64,000 nucleotides of DNA from Armatimonadota bacterium (GTDB lineage: Bacteria > Armatimonadota > HRBIN16), in contig BPGT01000004.1 of the NCBI GenBank assembly GCA_026003175.1, positions 139,570 through 203,569 of the forward strand, written 5' to 3'. Each line of letters opens with the position of its first letter. Within the stretch, counting starts at the first letter, position 1. Made by a program: the position numbers and the translations under genes. Under the pieces are notes generated by a model that did no database searches, was not told the DNA's origin, and was given only the letters and a program-made list of their open reading frames with translations. Shown here piece by piece: positions 15,478-24,511 of the stretch.

Positions 15478-17658
15478 CTAACGAAATGTTCTGACCACGG
15501 CGTTCAATACCAGCAGCACAGCAAAGGCGATGCCCAGTGGGAGGAAGGTAGCTACCCACGTCCACTTTGCGCTCTTGGTCTCGCGCCATATCGTCAGGAT
15601 GGTTGTGGAGCACGGGTTGTGCAGCAGAGAGAAGAGCATCAGGCTGATGGCGGTCATGGTTGTCCAGCCGTGTTGTTCCACCAGCAGGCGACGCAGGTCG
15701 TTCAGGCTCTCCAGCTCGGTTATCATGCCCGCGCCCATGTAGGTCATGATGATCGTAGGCACAACAATCTCGTTGGCGGGGATAGCGATAATGTACGCCA
15801 GCAATACCACACCATCCAGCCCGATAGCACGTCCAACCGGGTCCAGCCAGCCGGAAATCCATTGCGACAGGCTCTGCCCGCCCGCGTGGATATTCGCTAG
15901 CAACCAGATAACTCCTCCTGCCGGTGCTGCCATGACCACCGCCCGCCACAATACCAGCAAGGTACGGTCGATCAGCGAGGTATACAGCACCGCCAACACA
16001 TTGGGCTTGCGATATGGGGGTAGCTCCAGCGTAAAGCTGCTGGCTTCGCCTTTCAGCACGGTACGCGATAGCACTGCGGATACGATGAAGGTGGTCAATA
16101 CACCGATTAACACCACAGCAACCAGGGCGCCGGCTGCCACTGCTGCGGCAAACGCGGGCGGAAACGCTGCCGCCACAAACAACGCGCTCATAGTAATCAA
16201 CAGCGGCCACCGCCCGTTGCAGGGCATGAAGTTATTGGTGAGAATAGCTATCAGTCGCTCGCGCGGCGAGTTAATAATGCGCGTTGCCACCACGCCCGCA
16301 GCGTTACAACCCAAGCCCATCGCCATTGTCAGCGCCTGCTTGCCGTGCGCGCCTGCCTTCTTGAAGAAGCGGTCCATGTTGAACGCCACACGCGGCAGAT
16401 AGCCCATGTCCTCCAGAATGGTGAATATCGGGAAGAAGATTGCCATCGGCGGTAACATCACGGAGACCACCCATGCCAGCCCTCGATACACACCATGCCA
16501 CAGAAAGCCGGTGAGCCACCATGGCATGCCCAGCGTATTGAAGAGTGCACTACCCTTCGCCTCTATCCAGAATAATCCTGTAGCGATGAATTCGGAAATC
16601 ACGTTTGCGCCCTGGATGGTGACCCAGAAAACGCCCATCAACAGCAATCCCATAATGGGCAGTCCCCATACGCGCGAGGTAAGGATGCTGTCCAACCGCT
16701 GGTCCCAGTCCCAGCGGCGGTCACCCTTCCGGTGCACTACTTTGCGGGCGATGGCTTCCGCTTCAGCATATAGCGATTCTACCATGCGGTCACGGAAGGA
16801 ACCCTCCAGATGACGCTGTAGCATCTCGGCGTGTGAGAGGATATGGCTGGCGTACGTGCGCGCTCGTTCTACCTCTTCCTCGCTGGCGTCATTTCTGGCG
16901 AGGCGTAGCAGATCGCCGTTTTCCAGCGACCGACGCACGTTGTAGTCGCCGTCCAGCAAGCGCATGGCTACCCAGCGTGCGTTCGGGAGGTCAGGATAGG
17001 CTTGCCGTATCACGGGTATCAGTTCCCCTAGAGCCTGCTCTACCTTTTCATCCACCTTCACCCGGCGCGGCGAAGTGCGGAGCCTGCCCTGCACCAGTTC
17101 CGCTACCGTTTGCATGAGCAATCCCAGCCCAACGCCCTGACGCGCCGCCGTCGGCACGACAGGCACACCCAGCTCGCGTGACAGAGCACGATGGTCTATC
17201 TCGATACCCTTACGCTCTGCTTCGTCCATAAGGTTCAGGCACACCACCACGCGGTCGGTAATTTCCAGCACCTGAAGCACAAGGTTCAGGTTGCGCTCCA
17301 GAGCGGTCGCATCCACTACCACCACGACCGCATCGGGTTTGGTAAACAGCACGAAATCACGAGCGACCTCTTCATCTACCGAAGCGGAGAGCAGGGAGTA
17401 GGTGCCCGGTAGGTCAACGATTTTGTATCGCTTGCCGTTAAACTCGAACGCGCCCTCCATGCGAGTGACCGTCTTGCCGGGCCAGTTGCCGGTGTGCTGG
17501 CGCAAACCGGTGAGCGCATTGAACACGGTGCTTTTGCCGGTGTTCGGATTGCCCGCCAGCGCCAGCACGTAGTCGAACGAGTCCACCCGTACGCCCATCT
17601 GCACCAGGTGCTCACGTAAAGCGCACGATTCACAGGCGTGACCGGCTGCTTTTCTCAT
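15478..17658 (-). CDS. feoB: Ferrous iron transporter FeoB
   Basis: 726 residues. A short N-terminal Cys motif (CESCALREH) precedes the G domain (about 30-190): G1 GNPNTGKST, G2 region HTGNWPGKTV, G3 DLPGTYSL, G4 NLMD. A helical GDI-like spacer and a membrane domain with two Gate segments follow (TNNFMPCNGRWPLL carries the conserved Cys), and the end is hydrophobic. It imports Fe(II) across the inner membrane. It lies 30 nt downstream of the DtxR-FeoA gene and shares its operator. Full length, no frameshift. Confidence 0.96.
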   Translation of the reverse strand: MRKAAGHACESCALREHLVQMGVRVDSFDYVLALAGNPNTGKSTVFNALTGLRQHTGNWPGKTVTRMEGAFEFNGKRYKIVDLPGTYSLLSASVDEEVARDFVLFTKPDAVVVVVDATALERNLNLVLQVLEITDRVVVCLNLMDEAERKGIEIDHRALSRELGVPVVPTAARQGVGLGLLMQTVAELVQGRLRTSPRRVKVDEKVEQALGELIPVIRQAYPDLPNARWVAMRLLDGDYNVRRSLENGDLLRLARNDASEEEVERARTYASHILSHAEMLQRHLEGSFRDRMVESLYAEAEAIARKVVHRKGDRRWDWDQRLDSILTSRVWGLPIMGLLLMGVFWVTIQGANVISEFIATGLFWIEAKGSALFNTLGMPWWLTGFLWHGVYRGLAWVVSVMLPPMAIFFPIFTILEDMGYLPRVAFNMDRFFKKAGAHGKQALTMAMGLGCNAAGVVATRIINSPRERLIAILTNNFMPCNGRWPLLITMSALFVAAAFPPAFAAAVAAGALVAVVLIGVLTTFIVSAVLSRTVLKGEASSFTLELPPYRKPNVLAVLYTSLIDRTLLVLWRAVVMAAPAGGVIWLLANIHAGGQSLSQWISGWLDPVGRAIGLDGVVLLAYIIAIPANEIVVPTIIMTYMGAGMITELESLNDLRRLLVEQHGWTTMTAISLMLFSLLHNPCSTTILTIWRETKSAKWTWVATFLPLGIAFAVLLVLNAVVRTFR

Positions 17659-17688
17659 CCTGTTCCTCCTGTCGTGGTGCTTTAACCA

Positions 17689-18744
17689 CTACGCCGTCCG
17701 TTGTTCGACGCTATCCCGCTCCCCTTGTGAGGTAGCTTCATGTCCATCGCGTCTCACCCATATCCAGTCTGCCTGCTCACGCCGCAGGGCGATCAGGGTA
17801 TCACGTACCCGATACGCCACAGGGTCGCCAAACGCCGAGCGCATAACCACCTCGATTTCCGCACCGGGAGTAATTCCCAGGTCCAGGAACCGGCGGCGCG
17901 TAAGTCCCTGGCAGGCATCGTCGATACGTAACACGGTTGCCTTCTCGCCCGGTTCCAGCGAGCCTAACCGTTCCCCCAGGGCAATGCGCGCCGCAGGCAG
18001 GGCTTCGCGTACGGTGATGTTCGCTGCAACCACCGGCGCGAGCACATGCTCATCGGTATCGCTCTCCAGCACGATTCGCGTCGGCGAGCGTTCAACAACC
18101 CGCACCACCATGCCCGGGCGCAGCCCTTCTGCCACAATCTGTGCGTACACATGCGGAGGCTCATCCTCTACGTGTACGATTTGCGCGGGCTTGTCCAGCG
18201 GAAACTCCACCAGCGACTGTCCCTCTATCTTCGGCATCTCACCGCTGGCAGAAGGGATGGGGTCGCCATGCGGATCTAAGGTAGGATGTCCCATGTAGGC
18301 GTCCAGCTGCTCTATCTGCTGGGGCGTAAGGGAGTGTTCCATACGGTGCGCAAAATCGTGCACCTCAGCCGGCGCAACGGAAGTTTCATAGGCAAGATAA
18401 CGCTCGAACAGACGATGTGCCCGCACCACCTGAATTGCTAGACGATGTCCTTCTGGGGTCAAACTTAAGCCGTTTGCCGTGGCACGTAACAGCCCTTGGT
18501 TTTCCATCCGCTGCACCAGCATCGCCGCTAGACGTGTGGGTACTCCCAACGCACCCGCCAGAGATTCCACCGATGCCAACCGTCCGTTGTGCTCACGCTG
18601 GTGCAGGTGCATCAGGGCATCTTCAATCGCCTCGCGGGACCGCAGCCACTGCTTTCGCCTCCAACGGGAAACCGCTCCCCACTGTGGCGCGAACAACAAC
18701 AGCATTGCGACAACCAGCGCAACCAGATAACCGTTTTCAAACAT
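17689..18744 (-). CDS. Membrane-anchored DtxR-like regulator fused to FeoA domains
   Basis: 351 residues. A hydrophobic N-terminal helix (about 5-24) is followed by a DtxR/MntR winged helix (about 38-100, ESLAGALGVPTRLAAMLVQRM). The metal-binding/dimer domain follows with RAHRLFERYLAYE, AHRMEHSLTP and GHPTLDPHGDPIP, then two SH3-like FeoA-type domains (about 185-255 and 265-335, the second with RRRFLDLGITPGAEIEV). It could sense iron and assist FeoB, as separate FeoA does. The N-terminal membrane helix on a DNA-binding protein is unusual. A Fur-type box lies 15 nt upstream of the start. Confidence 0.88.
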   Translation of the reverse strand: MFENGYLVALVVAMLLLFAPQWGAVSRWRRKQWLRSREAIEDALMHLHQREHNGRLASVESLAGALGVPTRLAAMLVQRMENQGLLRATANGLSLTPEGHRLAIQVVRAHRLFERYLAYETSVAPAEVHDFAHRMEHSLTPQQIEQLDAYMGHPTLDPHGDPIPSASGEMPKIEGQSLVEFPLDKPAQIVHVEDEPPHVYAQIVAEGLRPGMVVRVVERSPTRIVLESDTDEHVLAPVVAANITVREALPAARIALGERLGSLEPGEKATVLRIDDACQGLTRRRFLDLGITPGAEIEVVMRSAFGDPVAYRVRDTLIALRREQADWIWVRRDGHEATSQGERDSVEQRTA

Positions 18745-18758
18745 ACTCTATACCTTTC

Positions 18759-18773
18759 TGAGAATCATTCTCA
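18759..18773 (-). promoter_or_regulatory. Fur-type operator of the dtxR-feoA/feoB operon
   Basis: TGAGAATCATTCTCA is a perfect 7-1-7 inverted repeat of the Fur-box form, 15 nt before ATG 18744, and would block transcription or translation initiation when bound. Confidence 0.75.
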
Positions 18774-18814
18774 ATAACATTATACCTGTCAGGTGCATCT
18801 TCTATCAAGCAAGA

Positions 18815-18830
18815 TGAGAAAAGATTCTCA
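18815..18830 (-). promoter_or_regulatory. Second Fur-like box upstream
   Basis: TGAGAAAAGATTCTCA, with TGAGAA/TTCTCA arms spaced by 4 nt, lies 41 nt upstream of the first box. The non-canonical spacing makes it weaker. Confidence 0.4.
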
Positions 18831-18896
18831 CCGACTGCGCCTCCTCTCCTGCATGAACAGGCAATGGATGCGCACCCACGCACTGTCAAGGTACAT

Positions 18897-18932
18897 ACAA
18901 AAAAGTGGGCTGAGGAACCCCTCAGCCCACTT
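18897..18932 (-). terminator. Intrinsic terminator of the CHRD gene pair
   Basis: AAGTGGGCTGAGG/CCTCAGCCCACTT (18903-18932) forms a 13-bp stem with a 4-nt loop. On the minus strand it is followed by a T-run (complement of 18899-18904). Confidence 0.88.
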
Positions 18933-18949
18933 GCTTCGCGAAATCTCGG

Positions 18950-19483
18950 CTAGATTCGCCGCCGTCGGAGCGCTAGCAGTCCCACACCGATGCCCAACCC
19001 AGCCATCGTAGCGGGCTCCGGCACCACCGGCAAAGCGGTAATCTGTCCGCGAATCTCACCGCCCGGATAAGCGGTAGTGTGGATATTGATGTACGTGTTA
19101 CCGCTCAGCAGGTTTGCCTCTTCAGCTGCGGGGAACGACGCGCCATTGATTACCTTGATAAGCTGGCTGCCGAGCGAGGCGTAGCTGCTCCCGCCACCAA
19201 TGGGGAAGATGACAGGTCCGTTGACACCCACAGGGGCGCGGTGGATGTGTGAAGCGGTAAGGTCGCTTTGCAGGATGCCGTTCACTGTGATAGCCAAGTT
19301 GATGGTCTTGGTGACATCATCATAGCTGCCGAAGAGCACGCCATTAGCACTGGTAGAGACCGGTGGTACCTCTTGCGAACCAGTCAAGGTCGCTTGCAGG
19401 TACCACAATCCTGCGCTGGATGGCAATGCTACCGCTGCTACCAGTACCGCCAGCAAAGCGAAGCGCAATCCAAATCTGCTCAA
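18950..19483 (-). CDS. CHRD-domain PEP-CTERM secreted protein 1
   Basis: 177 residues from TTG 19483, favoured because AAAGGAGGG sits 6 nt upstream; the GTG at 19525 overlaps its own ribosome site. A signal peptide (FALLAVLVAAVALPSSA) is followed by a CHRD domain (LTGSQEVPPVSTSANG, ASHIHRAPVGVNGPV, NTYINIHTTAYPGGEIRGQI). The C terminus is VPEPATMAGLGIGVGLLALRRRR, the PEP-CTERM sorting signal (PEP motif, hydrophobic helix, Arg cluster). Such proteins are processed by the exosortase encoded at 37543 and delivered to the surface/exopolysaccharide. Confidence 0.9.
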   Translation of the reverse strand: MSRFGLRFALLAVLVAAVALPSSAGLWYLQATLTGSQEVPPVSTSANGVLFGSYDDVTKTINLAITVNGILQSDLTASHIHRAPVGVNGPVIFPIGGGSSYASLGSQLIKVINGASFPAAEEANLLSGNTYINIHTTAYPGGEIRGQITALPVVPEPATMAGLGIGVGLLALRRRRI

Positions 19484-19537
19484 AAGACTGTCCCTCCTTT
19501 CAATGGGCGAACTGTGCGCATGCACCCTCCTTGCATT

Positions 19538-20062
19538 CTACACCTTGCGTCGGCGCAACAGGAGCAACCCCAGTCCTGCAGACAAGCCAGCTAGCGACAT
19601 GGGTTCGGGCACGGGGATGAGCTGCCCTCGGATTTCGCCGCCGGGATGAGCAGGGGTGTGGATGTTGATGTAGGTGTTGCCCGCCAGCAAGTCGGCTTCA
19701 TATGCGGTGGGGAATAACGCTCCCGTGATGAACCGCGAGAAAATCACTCCGCTGCCGCTCCACGAAGCGCCGCCGTCCAGATTGTAAATGACGGGCCCGT
19801 TTACACCCGGTGCGCCGACGTGGATATGAGCGCCTACGATATCGCTTTGCGAGATTCCAACCTCGTACACCGCCAGATTGAACAGCTTGGACACGTCATC
19901 GTAGCTCATGATCGCTTGTCCATATGCGGACGTACTAACAGGTGGAACCTCCTGACTGCCGGTGAGGCTTGCAGTCAGTACCCAAACTGTAGCGCTGGAA
20001 GGCAGAGCTACCGCTACGAGCAATGCTGCAAACAGCCCGAACCGTAGCGTTATTCGGTACAT
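19538..20062 (-). CDS. CHRD-domain PEP-CTERM secreted protein 2
   Basis: 174 residues from ATG 20062 (AAAGGAGGAAGGAG upstream). Signal peptide FGLFAALLVAVALPSSA, CHRD domain (LTGSQEVPPVSTSAYG, GAHIHVGAPGVNGPV, NTYINIHTPAHPGGEIRGQL) and PEP-CTERM tail VPEPMSLAGLSAGLGLLLLRRR. A tandem paralog of the downstream gene, expressed from a consensus promoter. The function of CHRD domains is not established; the name comes from chordin. Confidence 0.92.
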   Translation of the reverse strand: MYRITLRFGLFAALLVAVALPSSATVWVLTASLTGSQEVPPVSTSAYGQAIMSYDDVSKLFNLAVYEVGISQSDIVGAHIHVGAPGVNGPVIYNLDGGASWSGSGVIFSRFITGALFPTAYEADLLAGNTYINIHTPAHPGGEIRGQLIPVPEPMSLAGLSAGLGLLLLRRRKV

Positions 20063-20136
20063 ACTCCTTCCTCCTTTCATCGTCATGGACGTGTACAAAA
20101 CACCTTTCGTGTGAGCTGAGCTCCCACTGTGCTTTT

Positions 20137-20165
20137 AGTATACACCTCACGTGCAGGGCTGTCAA
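20137..20165 (-). promoter_or_regulatory. Consensus sigma-70-type promoter for the CHRD pair
   Basis: On the minus strand TTGACA (20165-20160), exactly 17 nt, TATACT (20142-20137), about 75 nt before ATG 20062. Confidence 0.75.
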
Positions 20166-20253
20166 GCGTTTTTACGGGGCAAGGAAAGATTTTTTTCGGA
20201 AAAGTTGCTTTTTTGCGGTCCATCCTCGGGATCGGAGTATACCCAGACCGGTA

Positions 20254-21015
20254 TTATCCCTGAAAATACTTCTCCAGCAACCCCTGTGCCCGGGCGATTT
20301 CGGCGTCGCTCAGCCGCGCCTGCTGCCACTGTATACCAAACTCGGCGGCGAAGCCTTCTACCAGCGCACCAGTCAGTTCACCTCGCGAAACCCCCTGCAG
20401 AGGCGAGGGGGCAGGCTCGTTCCACGGTTGCAAGCAACCGTGCAGCACGTCAGGCAATGGCTCGATGGGGATGCTCACCTGTTCCATCACCGTATCCGCC
20501 CGCCGGTACTGCGCACCGCCTGCCAGTTTGACCCCTTCGGGCGTTGCCAGGTCGCCGGGTAGGGCATACTCGAAACAACCGGCGTGCGAACCTCGCAGGG
20601 TGCGGGCGTCGGTGCGAGAGACAGGGCGTGCGTCGATGCCCAGAAGCCGAAAGCCCTTCGCCAGAGCGTGCACCAGCTGAAGATGCACCTCCAGCACGCG
20701 ATGTGCCGGGGCGAAAAAGCGCAGAGGGACCACTACACACAGCGTCAGATCGTGTCCGTGTAGCACCGCCTTACCACCGGTTAACCTCTGCACCAGCTGG
20801 ATACCTCGTTCGCGGCACAAAGCGAGGTGCAGCACTCTCTCCCTCTGCTGAAAACGCCCCAGCGACACGGAGGGTTTTGCCCAGTGATAAAACCGCAGGG
20901 TAGGGGGCTGTTCGCCTGCTATGACGGACTCCAGAACCGCCTCGTCCACTGCCATATTCCATGCTGCATCGCCTGCTTCGTCGCGAATCAATCGCCAGGT
21001 TGCCAGCACACGCAC
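20254..21015 (-). CDS. Lipoate-protein ligase A/LipM family protein
   Basis: 253 residues of the biotin/lipoate ligase fold: [11 protein letters not shown] start, [16 protein letters not shown], the nucleotide/lipoyl loop [16 protein letters not shown], the Cys-containing [12 protein letters not shown], and conserved Lys in [13 protein letters not shown] Cys at this position is seen in octanoyltransferases of the LipM type, so octanoyl transfer from ACP is as likely as lipoate ligation. It overlaps the end of gcvPB by 28 nt, consistent with lipoylation of the glycine-cleavage H protein. Confidence 0.88.
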   Translation of the reverse strand: MRVLATWRLIRDEAGDAAWNMAVDEAVLESVIAGEQPPTLRFYHWAKPSVSLGRFQQRERVLHLALCRERGIQLVQRLTGGKAVLHGHDLTLCVVVPLRFFAPAHRVLEVHLQLVHALAKGFRLLGIDARPVSRTDARTLRGSHAGCFEYALPGDLATPEGVKLAGGAQYRRADTVMEQVSIPIEPLPDVLHGCLQPWNEPAPSPLQGVSRGELTGALVEGFAAEFGIQWQQARLSDAEIARAQGLLEKYFQG

Positions 21016-22445
21016 AGCTCCTTCGCCGCCTTTGCTTCGTCCAGCCGGCGCACTGGGGTGTGATGTGGCGCATCATGGAGCAGTTCAGGGTTGTCGCGTG
21101 CCTCTTCGGCAATGCGGTACAGGGCGTCTACGAAAGCGTCCAGCGTCTGCATGCTCTCGGTCTCCGTGGGCTCAATCATCAGCGCCTCGGGCACGATCAA
21201 CGGGAAGTACATGGTGGGCGGATGAAAGCCGTAATCTATCAGTCGTTTGGCGATGTCTAGCGCACGCACGCCGTACTCCGCTTTGTAACGCTGGGCGGTT
21301 AATACGCACTCATGCATGCATGCCCGGTCATACGCGGCGGGGAAGATGCCCTGCAGTCTGACACGTAGATAGTTGGCATTGAGCACGGCGTGCTCGGCGA
21401 CGGCACGCAGTCCATCCGGTCCAAGCGTGCGGATGTAGGCGTAGGCGCGTAGCGCATTCAAGAAGTTGCCATAAAACGAGTGAATGCGCCCGATGCTGTG
21501 CGGACGGTCGTACTGCAGTGCGAAACTGCCGTCAGTGCGGCGGGTGACCACCGGCACGGGCAAGAACGGCTCCAAAAAGGCTTTGACCGCAATGGCGCCT
21601 GCGCCCGGGCCGCCTCCGCCATGTGGTGTGGAGAAGGTCTTGTGGAGATTGAAGTGCACGGCATCGAAGCCCATATCGCCCGGTCGCGCGATGCCCAGCA
21701 AGGCGTTCATGTTCGCGCCGTCGCAGTACACCAGCCCGCCTGCCTGGTGCACTGCCTCGCACACCTCACGCACCTGCGTCTCGAACAGCCCCAGCGTGTT
21801 GGGGTTGGTCAGCATCAACCCGACGGTATCCGGTCCCACCGCCTCGCGCAACGCTTTCAGGTCGATGCATCCACGCTCGTCGGAGGGAAGAGTCCGCACC
21901 GTAAAGCCGCAGGATGCCGCGGACGCCGGGTTCGTGCCGTGTGCCGAATCGGGCACCAGCACCACTTTACGTTGCGTCGCCTCGCCTCGGCTGGCATGGT
22001 ACGCCTTGAAAATCATCAGGCTGAGGATTTCGCCATGTGCGCCCGCCGCGGGTTGCAGGGTAACTGCCTCCATGCCCGCGATCTCGCCCAGATACTGTTG
22101 CAATTCCCACAGCAGTTGCAAAGCGCCCTGCACGGTGGACTCGGGTTGCAGCGGGTGCAGCTGGGTGAAGTTCGGTAGGGAAGCCACCTTTTCGTGCACA
22201 CGCGGATTGTACTTCATGGTGCACGAGCCGAGCGGATAGAACCCCACCTCGATACCGTAATTACGCTGAGAAAGACGCACGAAGTGCCGAACGACATCCA
22301 GTTCGCTCACTTCAGGAAGGGGCAGGTCTTCGCGCAGGTTTTCTGCACCCAGCAACTCCTGCACCGGGCGTTCCGGTACGTCACACTCTGGCAGGTTCAC
22401 CCCACACCTGCCCGGTGAGGAGATTTCATATATCAGAGGTTCCAT
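20988..22445 (-). CDS. gcvPB: Glycine dehydrogenase (decarboxylating) subunit 2
   Basis: 485 residues, the PLP-binding half of a split P protein. The PLP lysine lies in [20 protein letters not shown], and [17 protein letters not shown] and [11 protein letters not shown] are typical of the family. It decarboxylates glycine and passes the aminomethyl group to the lipoyl H protein. Subunit 1, T and H proteins are not in this window, so the system is dispersed. Followed by the lipoate ligase/transferase gene in the same operon. Confidence 0.96.
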   Translation of the reverse strand: MEPLIYEISSPGRCGVNLPECDVPERPVQELLGAENLREDLPLPEVSELDVVRHFVRLSQRNYGIEVGFYPLGSCTMKYNPRVHEKVASLPNFTQLHPLQPESTVQGALQLLWELQQYLGEIAGMEAVTLQPAAGAHGEILSLMIFKAYHASRGEATQRKVVLVPDSAHGTNPASAASCGFTVRTLPSDERGCIDLKALREAVGPDTVGLMLTNPNTLGLFETQVREVCEAVHQAGGLVYCDGANMNALLGIARPGDMGFDAVHFNLHKTFSTPHGGGGPGAGAIAVKAFLEPFLPVPVVTRRTDGSFALQYDRPHSIGRIHSFYGNFLNALRAYAYIRTLGPDGLRAVAEHAVLNANYLRVRLQGIFPAAYDRACMHECVLTAQRYKAEYGVRALDIAKRLIDYGFHPPTMYFPLIVPEALMIEPTETESMQTLDAFVDALYRIAEEARDNPELLHDAPHHTPVRRLDEAKAAKELCVCWQPGD

Positions 22446-22513
22446 TGCCTGCTCCGTTGATGCAAGATGCTACCGCTTTATGATAACACAGTGCACACGG
22501 AGAAGGCAACGGT

Positions 22514-22903
22514 TTACGGCTCGAACGGTGGCGGTGGAGGTGAAATGCGCGTCTCCTCCGTCTGTGCCACGTTGCCTGCACGGTCTTGCGCTTTTACTTG
22601 CACCCGCGCGGTAGGGTCGGCGATGGTGATGCGATAGGTGCTGGTGCCTGAGACCGGCTGCATCTCCACCTCGCTCTGCGAAGCGTTCAACCCCTTGCGC
22701 ACCACCCATGCCCGCAGCACGCCCGTGTCGGCATCCACGATATCCGCCTGCACCACCAGCACATCGCCCTCGTAGCGCGTTTGCAGGTTGCTGATGGCAG
22801 GAGGCGTGTTGTCCGATACGCCGCCGCCTCCACCCCCGCCACATGCGGCAAGCAGGCAGGTTGCCAGCACACACAGCCCGAAAAACGCCCTCAACCTTTG
22901 CAT
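22514..22903 (-). CDS. Small lipoprotein with a single Ig-like domain
   Basis: 129 residues from ATG 22903 (AAGGAGGA upstream). The signal ends in a lipobox LLAAC followed by seven Gly, the pattern of a lipid-anchored protein. The mature part resembles a bacterial Ig-like/cadherin-type domain (TPPAISNLQTRYEGDVLVVQADIVD, and VKAQDRAGNVAQTEE). It begins 12 nt after the stop of the large secreted protein, so probably the last gene of that operon. Function unknown. Confidence 0.8.
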   Translation of the reverse strand: MQRLRAFFGLCVLATCLLAACGGGGGGGVSDNTPPAISNLQTRYEGDVLVVQADIVDADTGVLRAWVVRKGLNASQSEVEMQPVSGTSTYRITIADPTARVQVKAQDRAGNVAQTEETRISPPPPPFEP

Positions 22904-22915
22904 TGCCACTCCTCC

Positions 22916-24511
22916 TTACCGCGTCAGTACGATGGGCACGCTCACCCGTGCTACCTGACCGTCCGCACCCATTGCCTTCACTTCCACCATGTATGCCCCG
23001 GCGGGCAAAGCCACACCGCTGGCGTCGCGACCGTCCCAGCTCACCTGTTGCACGCCTGCGGAGCGCGTCACCGTCTGCATCAGCTTGCGCACAGGTCTGC
23101 CTGCAGCCAGCACGGTGACCTCTACCTGCGCACCCGCGTTCACGTTGAAGGCTATGGTGTAGCTACCCTGCGACCGCCCGCCGCTCACGCGCACGCCCGT
23201 GATGCGCAGCAGGTCACCTGCGGGCAGCAGTTCCACGCGGAAGCGGTACACGCCGCCTTGCCTGCTCACGGCGAAGGTATACGAGCTGGTGTGGCGCAGG
23301 AACTTGCGCTCGCCCGTTTGCAGATCGACCAGCACCGGGTTCACCCCTCGTGGTGCGCGGTGCACGTCCTGCCACCAGAGAGTAGCGCGTTCGTCTTCGC
23401 CGGGCGGTACACGCACCTCGATATCCCACACCTCGCCGGCGATGCGCGCGCCGCTGCGCAGGTCTGCAGCCAGAGGCTGTCCGTTACGAACCGCCACTAT
23501 CTGTACACCCTCCACTGCGCCGGGTGGTAGAGGTGGTATGCCCACGCTCAAGCCTCGCCCATTGGGCATAGAGCCGATAATCGCCTCACTGGTGCTGCCG
23601 TTTACCCTAGCTCGCAACGCGAGGCTCCACGATCCGGCAGGTATAGTGCCCCGCTTGCGGGTAATCTCGGCGGCGATACCTTGAGGCACAGGCAAAATCA
23701 GCTCGCATGGCTGATATGCGAACACCCACGCGCCCGACCATGCTGGTAGCGTCTCGTCCACATTGGGTAGCGGCACACCTGCACTGTAAACCAGTCGGTA
23801 AGCGCTACCATCCCATCGCCAAGCGTAACTTTCCACCCACCCCTGTGTCTCCGCCTGCGCCAGAGGCAGCTCCACATTGTCTTTGCGCACGCGAACCGCA
23901 TTAACATCCCACAGCACCGGCTCAGTGTAGGGGTTGCCTATCATATTCCAGCCGGGACGTAGGGTAATTGCGTAAGGTTGGAACTCCACAGCGGGCACAT
24001 CGAGGGTAACAGGTGTGCTGCGTTGCAGCTTCATCCAGTATCCCGCGCCGCGCCGTGCTGTACTGGCGTATGGGTAAGGGAATAGCTCATACTTGCTGTT
24101 GCCCGGCTTATCAGGGTTCCAGCGAGCAGCTTGCCCTTGTTCCAGCAACGTTGCCATCGGCGTCTCCTGACTCATCACAGGCAGCGCCACTAGCTGCAAG
24201 CCTGCTGGCAGTACCGCAGACCGTATCTGGCTGATAGATTGGGTAGACGCTGCCAGAACCTGCTGACTGTTGGTGTCAGGATATACCGTGTTCCCGTTAG
24301 CATCCTGTAAGGCGGGGACGTTGCCGGTCGGGTCTATTTGCAAAGTGGCTTGCCCTCCTCCCTGCCGCCCGAAGGAGGTTACTTGCACATCCTTGTAAAA
24401 CACTAGGTGTCCTCTGCCTTCCGAATCCCTCCAGCTGACGAACAGGTCTGTCGTGGTTACATCGGGGTAAAGGGGGTACCAGCTGGATCCGGTAGCTACG
24501 AGGTGTATCAC
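22916..24511 (-). CDS. C-terminal fragment of the giant secreted protein (FlgD-like end)
   Basis: 531 codons continuing the upstream fragment after a frameshift near 24505; the first in-frame GTG is not a genuine start. The last about 100 residues form a FlgD-type Ig domain (VNAGAQVEVTVLAAGRPVRKL, VSWDGRDASGVALPAGAYMVEVKA), common at the C terminus of large secreted proteins. The middle holds a beta-rich segment (TLRPGWNMIGNPYTEPV) seen in secreted proteins with similar architecture. It lacks a sorting signal of its own. Confidence 0.8.
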   Translation of the reverse strand: MIHLVATGSSWYPLYPDVTTTDLFVSWRDSEGRGHLVFYKDVQVTSFGRQGGGQATLQIDPTGNVPALQDANGNTVYPDTNSQQVLAASTQSISQIRSAVLPAGLQLVALPVMSQETPMATLLEQGQAARWNPDKPGNSKYELFPYPYASTARRGAGYWMKLQRSTPVTLDVPAVEFQPYAITLRPGWNMIGNPYTEPVLWDVNAVRVRKDNVELPLAQAETQGWVESYAWRWDGSAYRLVYSAGVPLPNVDETLPAWSGAWVFAYQPCELILPVPQGIAAEITRKRGTIPAGSWSLALRARVNGSTSEAIIGSMPNGRGLSVGIPPLPPGAVEGVQIVAVRNGQPLAADLRSGARIAGEVWDIEVRVPPGEDERATLWWQDVHRAPRGVNPVLVDLQTGERKFLRHTSSYTFAVSRQGGVYRFRVELLPAGDLLRITGVRVSGGRSQGSYTIAFNVNAGAQVEVTVLAAGRPVRKLMQTVTRSAGVQQVSWDGRDASGVALPAGAYMVEVKAMGADGQVARVSVPIVLTR

